From: Nostoc sp. CHAB 5836
Lineage (GTDB): Bacteria > Cyanobacteriota > Cyanobacteriia > Cyanobacteriales > Nostocaceae
Assembly (NCBI RefSeq): GCF_020829445.1
Contig: NZ_JAIVFV010000037.1
Span: 1-47,396 of the forward strand
Direction of reading: 5' to 3'
Length of the DNA stretch: 47,396 nt
Of the stretch, positions 24,414 to 32,755 are shown in pieces (position 1 is the first letter of the stretch; the number at the start of each line of letters is the position of its first letter). A model generated the notes under the pieces. It made no database searches. It was not told the origin of the DNA and saw only the letters and a program-made list of their open reading frames with translations. The position numbers and the translations under genes are program-made.

Positions 24414-25128
24414 ATATTTTCCCCAGCCAAAAATTATAAACATTAATTCAGATGTAGAGTTAATCGCATTTCAATGTCAAGATACAGTTGTGCAATTAGC
24501 TTCTATTCCACCAGGAGCTACTTTTGAATTACATCGACATCCTGAAAGTCAAATTGGAATGCAAATCGCGGGGCGTTTAGAAATTAACATCAACGGGACT
24601 AAAGAAATTCTTGAACCCCTTGGGCAGGTTTATGTAGCTGGTTCCAATGTTCTTCATGGTTCTATAAACCCTTTCTCAGAAACAGCATTAGCGTTTGATG
24701 TGAAACGCATTACCAATTCTGACGAAGCTGAAGAGGCTATTCTGAAAGTTACAGCAACTAAAGCTGAAATTACAGGTTTCGATTGCCGATCTGTTGTTGG
24801 TTCTTGGTTTGAGATTATTATTACCAAAATTCCTCCCAAAGGAATAATACCAATTCGCCAATCGGCTAATGAAATAATGGCAATAGTCCTGAATGATAAA
24901 TTGACGATCGCAGTGGCAGAAGAACAGCAGCAGTTAAAATATGGTAGTGTTTATTATGCCCCTGCTAATGTTCTTTATGGAGGATATAATTCTTCTGATC
25001 AGACAGTATCTTTGATTGAAATTTTGATTAAACCTCACTCTAACTTCTCAGCCAAAGATGCTTTTTCAAAAACAGATGTAGTGCGATCGCCCAAGGCGGC
25101 GGCTTCCGCATCGCTAGCTACTTCATAA
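24406..25128 (+). CDS. aerE: Double-cupin isomerase, BacB/AerE family
   Basis: 240 residues with two cupin repeats. The first has FELHRHPESQIGMQIAGRLE (about 44-63), including HxH and a Glu/Gln metal-site pattern, and VYVAGSNVLHGS. The second has IPPKGIIPIRQSANEIMAIV and VYYAPANVLYGGYN but has lost most metal ligands. BacB isomerises the BacA product by moving a double bond; AerE is proposed to do the same for Choi. The ATG overlaps the aerD stop by eight bases. The last 16 residues (VVRSPKAAASASLATS) come from a GCGATCGC-bearing GC-rich stretch and look like a repeat-derived tail. Confidence 0.86.
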   Translation: MSKYFPQPKIININSDVELIAFQCQDTVVQLASIPPGATFELHRHPESQIGMQIAGRLEININGTKEILEPLGQVYVAGSNVLHGSINPFSETALAFDVKRITNSDEAEEAILKVTATKAEITGFDCRSVVGSWFEIIITKIPPKGIIPIRQSANEIMAIVLNDKLTIAVAEEQQQLKYGSVYYAPANVLYGGYNSSDQTVSLIEILIKPHSNFSAKDAFSKTDVVRSPKAAASASLATS

Positions 25129-25138
25129 AGGAATAATC

Positions 25139-25933
25139 ATGGATTTAGGATTAACAAATAAAGTAGCTTTAGTGACAGGAGCAAGTGCTGGTATAGGTTA
25201 TAGCGTTGCCCAAAAGCTGGCAGCAGAAGGTTGTCAGCTAATAATTTGTGGGAGAAATTCTGAGCGATTAGAACAAGCTTATCAAGGTTTGATTGGTTCT
25301 CAAGCAAAAATTATCGCCATTTGTGCTGATGTGCAAAATGCAAGTAGTTCTCAAAAGTTAGTCCAAGAAGCTCTCAGCCAATTTGGAAAAATTGATATCT
25401 TGGTTAATAATTCTGAGGGGGCAACATTTTCTAATGAAGCAGTAGAAAATATATCTGATGAAGATTGGTCGGCTGTCTTTGAAGGCAAGTTAATGGGCTA
25501 TATTCGCATGACGAATTTAGTGCTACCGACGATGAAAAATCAGCAATGGGGACGCATTATCAATATTGTTGGAACATCAGGAAAAGAACCTTCTAGTCGT
25601 CTTGTAAAATCGGGGGTGGGAAATGCTGCATTAATCAATTTTACTAAAACTGTTGCCACGCAAGTTGCTAAGTGGAATGTTTTAGTTACCTGTGTAAATC
25701 CTGGTCTGATTGATACTCCAAGGCATAGAGAATATTTAGAAGTATTCGCTCAAGAGGAGGGTCAGACTGTTGATTCAATTATCGAAGGAACCAATAAGAT
25801 GATTCCTCTTGGTCGTCGCGGTGTTTCTAGTGAGGTTGCTAATTTGGTTGCTTTTCTAGCGTCAGAATGTGCTAGCTATATTACAGGTGTTACTATTCCC
25901 GTAGATGGCGGATTGTCAACGTCTGCTTTTTAA
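25139..25933 (+). CDS. aerF: Short-chain dehydrogenase, BacC/AerF-like
   Basis: 264 residues, classic SDR: TGASAGIGYSVA (about 14-25) for the cofactor, DILVNNSEGATF, and SxxxxxxxxxxxYxxxK region with a change. The usual catalytic Tyr-Lys pattern appears here as LVKSGVGNAALINFTK (about 158-173), where the Tyr position is not clearly occupied. The C-terminus (VAFLASECASYITGVTIPVD) is typical. In aeruginosin clusters AerF reduces or oxidises the ring during Choi formation. AAGGAATAATC lies before the ATG. The altered YxxxK is worth noting: the protein may act atypically or on an already activated intermediate. Confidence 0.83.
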   Translation: MDLGLTNKVALVTGASAGIGYSVAQKLAAEGCQLIICGRNSERLEQAYQGLIGSQAKIIAICADVQNASSSQKLVQEALSQFGKIDILVNNSEGATFSNEAVENISDEDWSAVFEGKLMGYIRMTNLVLPTMKNQQWGRIINIVGTSGKEPSSRLVKSGVGNAALINFTKTVATQVAKWNVLVTCVNPGLIDTPRHREYLEVFAQEEGQTVDSIIEGTNKMIPLGRRGVSSEVANLVAFLASECASYITGVTIPVDGGLSTSAF

Positions 25934-25937
25934 TAAT

Positions 25938-26005
25938 TACTTTTTTAAACGAACCGCTACTTTTTTAAACGAACCGCAAAGGACGCAAAGAGCGCAAAGA
26001 AAAGA
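25938..26005 (+). repeat. 20-bp tandem duplication followed by a GAACCGCAAAGG repeat
   Basis: TACTTTTTTAAACGAACCGC occurs twice head to tail (25938-25957 and 25958-25977). It runs into GCAAAGGACGCAAAGAGCGC, a dispersed intergenic repeat of filamentous cyanobacteria. A related copy in reverse orientation lies at 43928-43980. It fills most of the aerF-aerG spacer. Confidence 0.7.
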
Positions 26006-26040
26006 GAGAAAATTCCATAATTAATATCATATAAAAAACA

Positions 26041-29000
26041 ATGGTAATTGCAAAAAAAGAAAGTAAAAATAAAGATATTGAATCTATCTATCCCCTTTCA
26101 CCTACACAGGAGGGCATACTCTTTCATGCTCTCTATGAGCCGGAATCAACAATCTATTTTGAGCAGTTTCAATTAACTATTCATGGCAATTTAGATCCAG
26201 GTATATTTGAGCGAGCTTGGCAACTTTTGGTAGAGCGACACTCGGCTTTGCGGACTCTTTTTGTTTGGAAGAATCGCAAACAATCAGTTCAGGTGGTGCG
26301 TAAAGAAGTAAGTTTGCCTTGGTCTAATTTAGACTGGCGGATGTTTTCTAAACAAGAGCAAGAAACACGTCTCAATTCTTTCTTAGATTCAGATAGAAAA
26401 CAAGGTTTTGAACTTGACAAAGCTCCATTAATGCGCTTTGCTTTAATTTGGGTAGCCGATGAAATTTATGAGTTTGTCTGGAGTTTTCATCACTTGCTGC
26501 TTGATGGCTGGAGTTGGCCGATTATCTTCAAAGAATTGTTTGCTTTATATGAGTCTATAAAGAACGGTCAACAATTATATTTAGCTCCCAGTCGCCCTTA
26601 CCGGGATTATATTAATTGGTTGCAACAGCAAGATTTGGCTAGAGCAAAGGCGTTCTGGCAACAAAATCTTGAGGGTTTTACTGCACCTACGCCTTTGATA
26701 GTTGAACGAGCCATCGGGCAGAGTTCTCACCAACAGCAAAATATTGAGGTGCGATCGCAGCATTTATCAACCGAGACGACAACTACCTTAAAATCTTTTG
26801 CCCAACAACATCATCTGACCCTTGCCACCCTAATACAAGCAGCTTGGGGGCTGTTACTAAGTCGCTACAGTGGTGAGTCTGATGTAGTTTTTGGCACTAC
26901 TGTATCTGGTCGCCCTGCTAGTTTATCTGGTGTGGAGTCGATGGTGGGGTTGTTTATTAATACTTTACCCGCACGGTTGAAAATCCCTGATCAAACCGAT
27001 TTGTTAAGCTGGCTACAATTGTTGCAACAAGAGTATATGGAGCGAGAGCAGTATTCATACACTCCACTGGTGGATATTCAAGCCGTGAGTAAAGTTCCTC
27101 GTACTCAACTTTTGTTTGAAAGCATTGTTGTATTTGAAAATTATCCTGTAAATGTAACGTTGCAGCAACTCCCTGGAAACTTGAAAATAGCGGAACTGCA
27201 AGATAGGGGGCAAACCAATTATCCCTTGACAGTGGTGGCAATTCCTGGCGAGGAAATGACCGTAAAAATTTGCTACGATCGCGATCGCTTTGATGCAGAC
27301 ATTATTGATCGCATGGCTGGTCATTTCCTCACCCTGTTGGAGGGAATTACCGTCAATCCTCATCGCACCCCAGGCGAGTTACCGCTACTAACTCCAGCAG
27401 AACAAGATTTGCTTTTAGTCGAGTGGAATGCTACCTCAGCAGCGCATCCCATCAATCGTTGCATCCATCAATTATTTGAGGAGCAAGTAAAAAAAACACC
27501 CCAAGCTTTGGCGGTGGTATATGAAAACCAACAATTGACATATCAGGAGTTAAATCAGCAAGCTAATCAAATCGCCCACTACTTGCAACGCTTGGGTGTA
27601 AAACCAGATGTCCCAGTGGGTATTTGTGTGGAGCGATCGCTAGCAGCTGCTAGCGCCATCTTAGGAACTCTCAAGGCTGGGGGAGTTTGCGTTCCCCTCG
27701 ATCCTACCTATCCGCCAGAGCGTTTAGCCTTCATGCTCAACGATTCTCAAGCACCAGTCGTCTTAACTCAAACACGTTGGAAGTCATTACTTAATGGCAA
27801 CTTTGCTCATCGTCTAATTGTGTTAGATGAAGATAGGGACGAAATCGCCAAAGAATCTGAGAGTAATCTGCAAGTTGAAGTAGCAGCTGATAATTTAGCT
27901 TACATCATATATACCTCTGGCTCTACCGGCACTCCTAAAGGCACTCTTGTTCCCCAGCGATCGCTCACCAATTTAATAGAACACCATCAGGCAAAAATGT
28001 CCACAGGTGTTGGTGTGCTTCAGTTTGCTTCCCTGAGTTTTGATGTCAGCTATCACGAAATATCTGTGGCGTGGGGCTTCGGAGGGACGCTGTATATCAT
28101 TCCTGAATGCGATCGCAAAGATTTAGATAAATTAATCCACTTACTTGGCAACAATCCAATTGGTAAAGTTTTTCTGCCAGTTAGCCTTTGGCAGCAATTA
28201 GCAGAAATATACACAGAGCAATCACATTTATTTCAAAATATTCGGGAAGCGATCGCTTGTGGCGAACAACTCCAAATTACTCAGCCGATGATTAAGCTGT
28301 TTAAGCGTCTGGAAAATTGTACACTCTACAATTTCTATGGCCCCACAGAAGCAGACTTAGTTACAGCTTATACTTTTAGCCAAAAACCAGATGAATGGCC
28401 GATTTATCCTCCCATTGGTAAAGCTGCTGTCAATGTGCAAGTTTATCTGTTAGACAGCAACCTTCAACCCGTGCCGATTGGCGTTCCTGGTGAACTCTAC
28501 GTGAGTGGTGATGGTTTGGCTCGTGGCTACCTCAACCGTGCAGATTTGACCAATCAAAAATTTCTCCCTAATCCGTTTCAGGAGGCAGGAGGCACGAGGC
28601 AGGAGGCAGGAGGCGGAAGACTTTATAAAACTGGTGACTTAGCTCGATACCTACCAGATGGTAATATCGAGTTTTTGGGACGCATAGATGATTTAGTAAA
28701 AATTCGGGGCTTTCGCGTTGAACTTGGAGAAGTTGAAGCCGTTCTGAGCAAACATCCTCAAATTAACCAAGCAGTAGCTAAAGTACATGGAAAAAGTGCC
28801 AGGGAAAAATATTTAGTGGCTTACTTTGTTCCAATTCCGGGAGAGACAATCACAGTCGAACAACTGCGGACTTTTTTGACTGAGCAATTGCCAGATTATA
28901 TGATTCCATCAGCTTTTGTCGAAATGGAATCGTTCCCGCTCACACCCAATGGAAAGGTAAACCGTCGCGCTCTACCAGAACCGACAACTAGCCGACCGGA

Positions 29001-30927
29001 ATTAGGTCAAACTTTTGTTCAGCCGCGTACTCCCACCGAAGAAATCTTAGCTGGGATTTGGAGAGATGTTTTAGGGTTAGAACAAGTTGGCATTTACGAT
29101 AACTTCTTTGATTTGGGGGGACATTCTTTACTAGCAACTCAGGTTATTGCTTTAACGCGCAAAGCATTTGGGATAGAATTACCACTATTGAGTTTATTTG
29201 AGTCTCCCGCGATCGCACCTTTAGCCCAAAAAATTGCCACAGCTAAAGCGCCAGACAGGCAGGAGTTATCTCTAAAACGGTTGCCTTCCCAAGATGAGCC
29301 AATACCAATTTCTTTAACCCAGCTAGAACTGTGGTTTTTTGACCAATTTTATCCAGGGAATTCCATCTATAACCTGCCTTTGGTCTATCGCATCACAGGT
29401 GCGCTTAACGAGACAGCATTAGAGGAGAGTTTAAGAGAAATTGTCCGCCGACATGAGACATTGCGATCGACTTTTCAGGTTAACAATGGACAAGTCGTTT
29501 ATGCTGTTGTTAACGATCCTGTCTTTGATTTTTCAGTAATTGATCTCCAGCACCTAAGCGAAACTGAGCGCGAAGCTCAAGCCACACAACAGGCTGAACA
29601 GGAAATTAAGCATCCTTTCGATTTGGCACGAGGCCCTTTATTACGCAGCAAGCTTTGGCGTTTGAATGAACAAGAGTATCTATTCGTTGCCGTTACCCAC
29701 CATATTGTTGCTGACGGTTGGTCTTTTAGTGTCCTAACCCAAGAACTGGCAAAAGTTTACGAAGCCTTCTGTGAGGGTAAGCCGTCGCCTCTGACTGAGT
29801 TACCGATCAAATATACCGACTTTGCTCAATGGCAGAGGCAGTGGTTACAAGGACAAGTCTTAGAGTCTCAGCTTCAGTTTTGGAAAAAGCATTTAGGCAC
29901 TAGTCCGCCAATATTGAAGCTACCATGCGATCGCCCACGTCCACCAGCGCGAACCTTTAAAAGTGCAGGTCAATCGGTAGTTCTCTCCAATAAATTAACC
30001 GATGCACTCAAGGCGCTAAGTCAACAGGAAGGCGTAACCCTGTTTATGACTTTATTGGCAGCATTCCAGACATTACTCTTCTCTTATACAAGACAGGAAG
30101 AGATCATTGTCAGCAGCGCCCTTGCCAATCGCACCAGAGTGGAAACTGAGGGACTGATTGGTTTTTTTGTCAATTTACTGCCATTTTGTACCAACTTAGA
30201 AGGAAACCCCAGCTTTCGGGAACTACTTGTCCGAGTGCGTGAGGTAGCCTTGGGTGTTTACGCTCATCAAGAAATGCCCTTAATCAAGCTAATAGAAGAA
30301 CTCCAGCCAGTGAGAGATCCCAGTTACACATTAATAAATCAAGTAATGTTTGTCTTTCAAAATACTCCAGGGGATAATTTAGAATTTGCCAATCTCACTT
30401 TGAAAGAGCAGTTTATTGCTAGAGATACAAAAGATACCGCAGAGTTTGATTTAGAATTAACCCTCGAAGAAACATCAACAGGTATTGAAGGTTTGCTTGG
30501 ATACAGAACAGATTTATTTGAAGCTGCCACTATTACCAAGATGGTCGAGAATTTTCAGACCTTGCTGGAAAAAATAACGACCAATTATAAGCAACGTCTG
30601 GCGGAACTTATTTTAATATCTGAACCCCCAAGTTTGCCCACTCAAACTGTTGTATCCCCAATATCGAAGGATTTTGTTAGACCTCAAAATTCTATCGAAG
30701 AAGTTGTGTTAACTATCTGGAAGGAAATTTTAGGGCTAGAGCAGATTAGCACTCAAGACAACTTTTTTGAAATTGGAGGACATTCTTCTCAAACTCTTGA
30801 AGTTATATGCAAACTACAATCAGCTTTTCAAGTAGAACTTCCCTTAGTCTACCTGTTTGAGAAACCTACTGTAGTTCGGCTAGCAGAAGCCATCCAATAT
30901 CGATTAAACAGTCAAAACGCTTTTTAG
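26041..30927 (+). CDS. aerG: Aeruginosin-type synthetase (C-A-PCP-C-PCP), AerG-like
   Basis: 1628 residues. First condensation domain about 15-440, of the D-accepting type (LSPTQEGILFH; HHLLLDGWSW near 151), fitting a D residue from AerB. Adenylation domain about 470-985 (LAYIIYTSGSTGTPKG near 620); its pocket reads about DVHFICFLVK, a code I cannot assign. Carrier with GGHSLLATQ (Ser near 1028). Second condensation domain about 1090-1520, L-accepting type (ISLTQLELWFF; HHIVADGWSF near 1220). Final carrier GGHSSQTLE (Ser near 1581) with no adenylation domain of its own and no thioesterase. A repeat-derived insert (QEAGGTRQEAGGGR, about 847-860) lies in an adenylation-domain loop. The symbol rests on position after aerF and on domain order. 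Confidence 0.8.
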   Translation: MVIAKKESKNKDIESIYPLSPTQEGILFHALYEPESTIYFEQFQLTIHGNLDPGIFERAWQLLVERHSALRTLFVWKNRKQSVQVVRKEVSLPWSNLDWRMFSKQEQETRLNSFLDSDRKQGFELDKAPLMRFALIWVADEIYEFVWSFHHLLLDGWSWPIIFKELFALYESIKNGQQLYLAPSRPYRDYINWLQQQDLARAKAFWQQNLEGFTAPTPLIVERAIGQSSHQQQNIEVRSQHLSTETTTTLKSFAQQHHLTLATLIQAAWGLLLSRYSGESDVVFGTTVSGRPASLSGVESMVGLFINTLPARLKIPDQTDLLSWLQLLQQEYMEREQYSYTPLVDIQAVSKVPRTQLLFESIVVFENYPVNVTLQQLPGNLKIAELQDRGQTNYPLTVVAIPGEEMTVKICYDRDRFDADIIDRMAGHFLTLLEGITVNPHRTPGELPLLTPAEQDLLLVEWNATSAAHPINRCIHQLFEEQVKKTPQALAVVYENQQLTYQELNQQANQIAHYLQRLGVKPDVPVGICVERSLAAASAILGTLKAGGVCVPLDPTYPPERLAFMLNDSQAPVVLTQTRWKSLLNGNFAHRLIVLDEDRDEIAKESESNLQVEVAADNLAYIIYTSGSTGTPKGTLVPQRSLTNLIEHHQAKMSTGVGVLQFASLSFDVSYHEISVAWGFGGTLYIIPECDRKDLDKLIHLLGNNPIGKVFLPVSLWQQLAEIYTEQSHLFQNIREAIACGEQLQITQPMIKLFKRLENCTLYNFYGPTEADLVTAYTFSQKPDEWPIYPPIGKAAVNVQVYLLDSNLQPVPIGVPGELYVSGDGLARGYLNRADLTNQKFLPNPFQEAGGTRQEAGGGRLYKTGDLARYLPDGNIEFLGRIDDLVKIRGFRVELGEVEAVLSKHPQINQAVAKVHGKSAREKYLVAYFVPIPGETITVEQLRTFLTEQLPDYMIPSAFVEMESFPLTPNGKVNRRALPEPTTSRPELGQTFVQPRTPTEEILAGIWRDVLGLEQVGIYDNFFDLGGHSLLATQVIALTRKAFGIELPLLSLFESPAIAPLAQKIATAKAPDRQELSLKRLPSQDEPIPISLTQLELWFFDQFYPGNSIYNLPLVYRITGALNETALEESLREIVRRHETLRSTFQVNNGQVVYAVVNDPVFDFSVIDLQHLSETEREAQATQQAEQEIKHPFDLARGPLLRSKLWRLNEQEYLFVAVTHHIVADGWSFSVLTQELAKVYEAFCEGKPSPLTELPIKYTDFAQWQRQWLQGQVLESQLQFWKKHLGTSPPILKLPCDRPRPPARTFKSAGQSVVLSNKLTDALKALSQQEGVTLFMTLLAAFQTLLFSYTRQEEIIVSSALANRTRVETEGLIGFFVNLLPFCTNLEGNPSFRELLVRVREVALGVYAHQEMPLIKLIEELQPVRDPSYTLINQVMFVFQNTPGDNLEFANLTLKEQFIARDTKDTAEFDLELTLEETSTGIEGLLGYRTDLFEAATITKMVENFQTLLEKITTNYKQRLAELILISEPPSLPTQTVVSPISKDFVRPQNSIEEVVLTIWKEILGLEQISTQDNFFEIGGHSSQTLEVICKLQSAFQVELPLVYLFEKPTVVRLAEAIQYRLNSQNAF
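28579..28620 (+). repeat. In-frame GGAGGCAGGAGGCACGAGGC repeat in the adenylation domain
   Basis: A short G-rich direct repeat (AGGAGGCAGGAGGC units) lies between NPF and RLYKTGDLARY of the AerG-like adenylation domain, where related domains have only a few residues. It adds about 14 Gly/Glu/Gln residues. The equivalent loop of the 37094-41923 synthetase carries a longer repeat insertion. Confidence 0.7.
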
Positions 30928-30958
30928 ACTAGTAGTTTAATAAAATTATAGAGGTAAA

Positions 30959-31537
30959 GTGGTGGTAGAAAAACAGCGTGGTGTAACAATATGGTTAACT
31001 GGTTTGAGTGGTGCTGGTAAAACTACTATCTGCCAATTTTTGGATACAAAATTGCGATCGCATGAATATCAAATTGAAGTACTTGACGGCGATGTAGTAC
31101 GCCAAAATTTAAGTAAGGGGCTAACTTTCAGCAAGGAAGATCGAAACGAGAATATTCGGAGAATTGGTTTTGTAGCTCACCTGCTAACTAGAAATAATAT
31201 CATTGTACTGGTTTCGGTTATCTCACCATATCGAGTAATTCGAGAAGAATTAAAAGCACAGATTGGAGATTTTATTGAAGTATACGTCAATGCACCACTA
31301 GAAGTTTGCGAACAGCGAGATGTTAAAGGTTTGTACAAAAAAGCCAGAGTTGGTGAAATCACAAATTTCACTGGAATTGATAATTTATACGAAATACCTC
31401 TTAACCCTGATGTTGAATGCAAAACTGATCAAGAAAGTATTGCCGAAAGTGCAAATAAAATTTTAAATAAGTTAGAAGAGTTAGGGTACATCAATCCTCT
31501 ATTATTGCCACAATTTCACAATTACTCGCGGATATAA
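30959..31537 (+). CDS. cysC: Adenylylsulfate (APS) kinase
   Basis: 192 residues. Walker A GLSGAGKTT (about 15-23), then EVLDGDVVRQNLSKGLTFSK, ENIRRIGFVAHLL and the lid-region VYVNAPLEVCEQRDVKGLYK, all typical of CysC. It phosphorylates APS to PAPS, the sulfate donor of sulfotransferases. GAGGT lies just before two possible GTG starts (30959 or 30962). The stop overlaps the next ATG by one base. Its place in a peptide cluster with a sulfotransferase-like gene suggests a dedicated PAPS supply for tailoring, which fits known sulfated aeruginosins. No ATP sulfurylase is seen here, so APS must come from general metabolism. Confidence 0.92.
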   Translation: MVVEKQRGVTIWLTGLSGAGKTTICQFLDTKLRSHEYQIEVLDGDVVRQNLSKGLTFSKEDRNENIRRIGFVAHLLTRNNIIVLVSVISPYRVIREELKAQIGDFIEVYVNAPLEVCEQRDVKGLYKKARVGEITNFTGIDNLYEIPLNPDVECKTDQESIAESANKILNKLEELGYINPLLLPQFHNYSRI

Positions 31538-32736
31538 TGAATCGCTCCAATAAAAACACATTTATGATGCAATATCGTAGATTTGGGCGTACAGGATTGC
31601 CAATGCCAGTCTTTTCCTGTGGCGGAATGCGCTACGTCTATACTGAGTATAAGGAGCTGACTCAAGAACAAATTCCTGATGAAAATCAACAGAATCTAGA
31701 AGCCACTATTCGCCGTTCTTTTGAAGTTGGCATCAATCACATCGAAACTGCGCGAATGTATGGGACTTCTGAAATGCAATTAGGAGCTATTTTACCTAAA
31801 TTGCCTAGAGAAAAAATTATTGTCCAGACTAAGGTTACTCCTACATCTGACTCTGAAGACTTCCGCCGTTTGTGTGAGAAATCTTTGGCTTTATTAAAGC
31901 TAGATTACATTGACTTATTAACACTGCATGGCATTAATAATTATCAACATCTCGAAGATAGCATTCGTCCCAATGGCTGTCTTGATGTAGCGCGACAGTT
32001 GCAAGCTAAGGGTAAGGTAAAGTTTATTGGCTTTTCTACCCACGCTCCGACAGACTTAATTATCAAAACCATTGAAACCAATCAATTTGATTATGTCAAT
32101 CTCCACTGGTACTACATTAATCAATTCAATTGGCCCGCCATTGAAGCCGCTAAACATCATGACATGGGTGTATTTATCATTAGCCCATCAGATAAAGGTG
32201 GTATGCTTTATAAGCCTCCACAAAAGTTATTAGACTTGTGCCATCCTCTTAGCCCGATGGTGTTTAACGATCTGTTTTGTTTGAGCCATCCTCAAGTACA
32301 TACTCTCAGCTTGGGCGCATCTAAACCATCAGATTTTGATGAACACTTGAAGGTTATAGAACTTTTAGAGCAAGCGAATGAAATTTTACCGCCAATTTTA
32401 AACCGTTTAGAAAAAGCAGCGATCGCCTCACTCGGAAAAGACTGGTATTGTAACTGGCACATTGGTTTACCCACCTATAAACAAACCCCTGGTGAGATTA
32501 ATATTCCAGTTATTTTATGGTTACGAAATTTAGCGATCGCTTTTGATATGTTTGAATATGCTACAAGGCGTTACAACCACTTAAATACTGCCGATCCCTG
32601 GTTTCCTGGCTTAACAGCAGAACGAGTTAGAGAATTTGATTTAAGCAATTGCTTGCGTTATAGTCCTCATGCTGACAAAATACCAGCTTTATTAGAAGAT
32701 ACTCATAGATTGTTATCTCAACCTAGTCAAGAATAA
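31537..32736 (+). CDS. Aldo/keto reductase family oxidoreductase
   Basis: 399 residues. An AKR barrel occupies about 10-290: YRRFGRTGLPMPVFSCGGMR, INHIETARMYGTSE with the active-site Tyr, IIVQTKV with Lys, LLTLHGIN with His. The catalytic Asp of the usual DTAxxYG is Glu here (IETARMYG), a variant I recall in a cyanobacterial AKR subgroup. The C-terminal 100 residues form an extra helical domain (WFPGLTAERVREFDLSNCLR). The start overlaps the cysC stop (TAATG); a second possible start is the MMQYRR pair near 31564. In the cluster it might modify the C-terminal amine part or the sugar; substrate unknown. Confidence 0.85.
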   Translation: MNRSNKNTFMMQYRRFGRTGLPMPVFSCGGMRYVYTEYKELTQEQIPDENQQNLEATIRRSFEVGINHIETARMYGTSEMQLGAILPKLPREKIIVQTKVTPTSDSEDFRRLCEKSLALLKLDYIDLLTLHGINNYQHLEDSIRPNGCLDVARQLQAKGKVKFIGFSTHAPTDLIIKTIETNQFDYVNLHWYYINQFNWPAIEAAKHHDMGVFIISPSDKGGMLYKPPQKLLDLCHPLSPMVFNDLFCLSHPQVHTLSLGASKPSDFDEHLKVIELLEQANEILPPILNRLEKAAIASLGKDWYCNWHIGLPTYKQTPGEINIPVILWLRNLAIAFDMFEYATRRYNHLNTADPWFPGLTAERVREFDLSNCLRYSPHADKIPALLEDTHRLLSQPSQE

Positions 32737-32755
32737 ATTGCGGAGTGGTTTGGCG

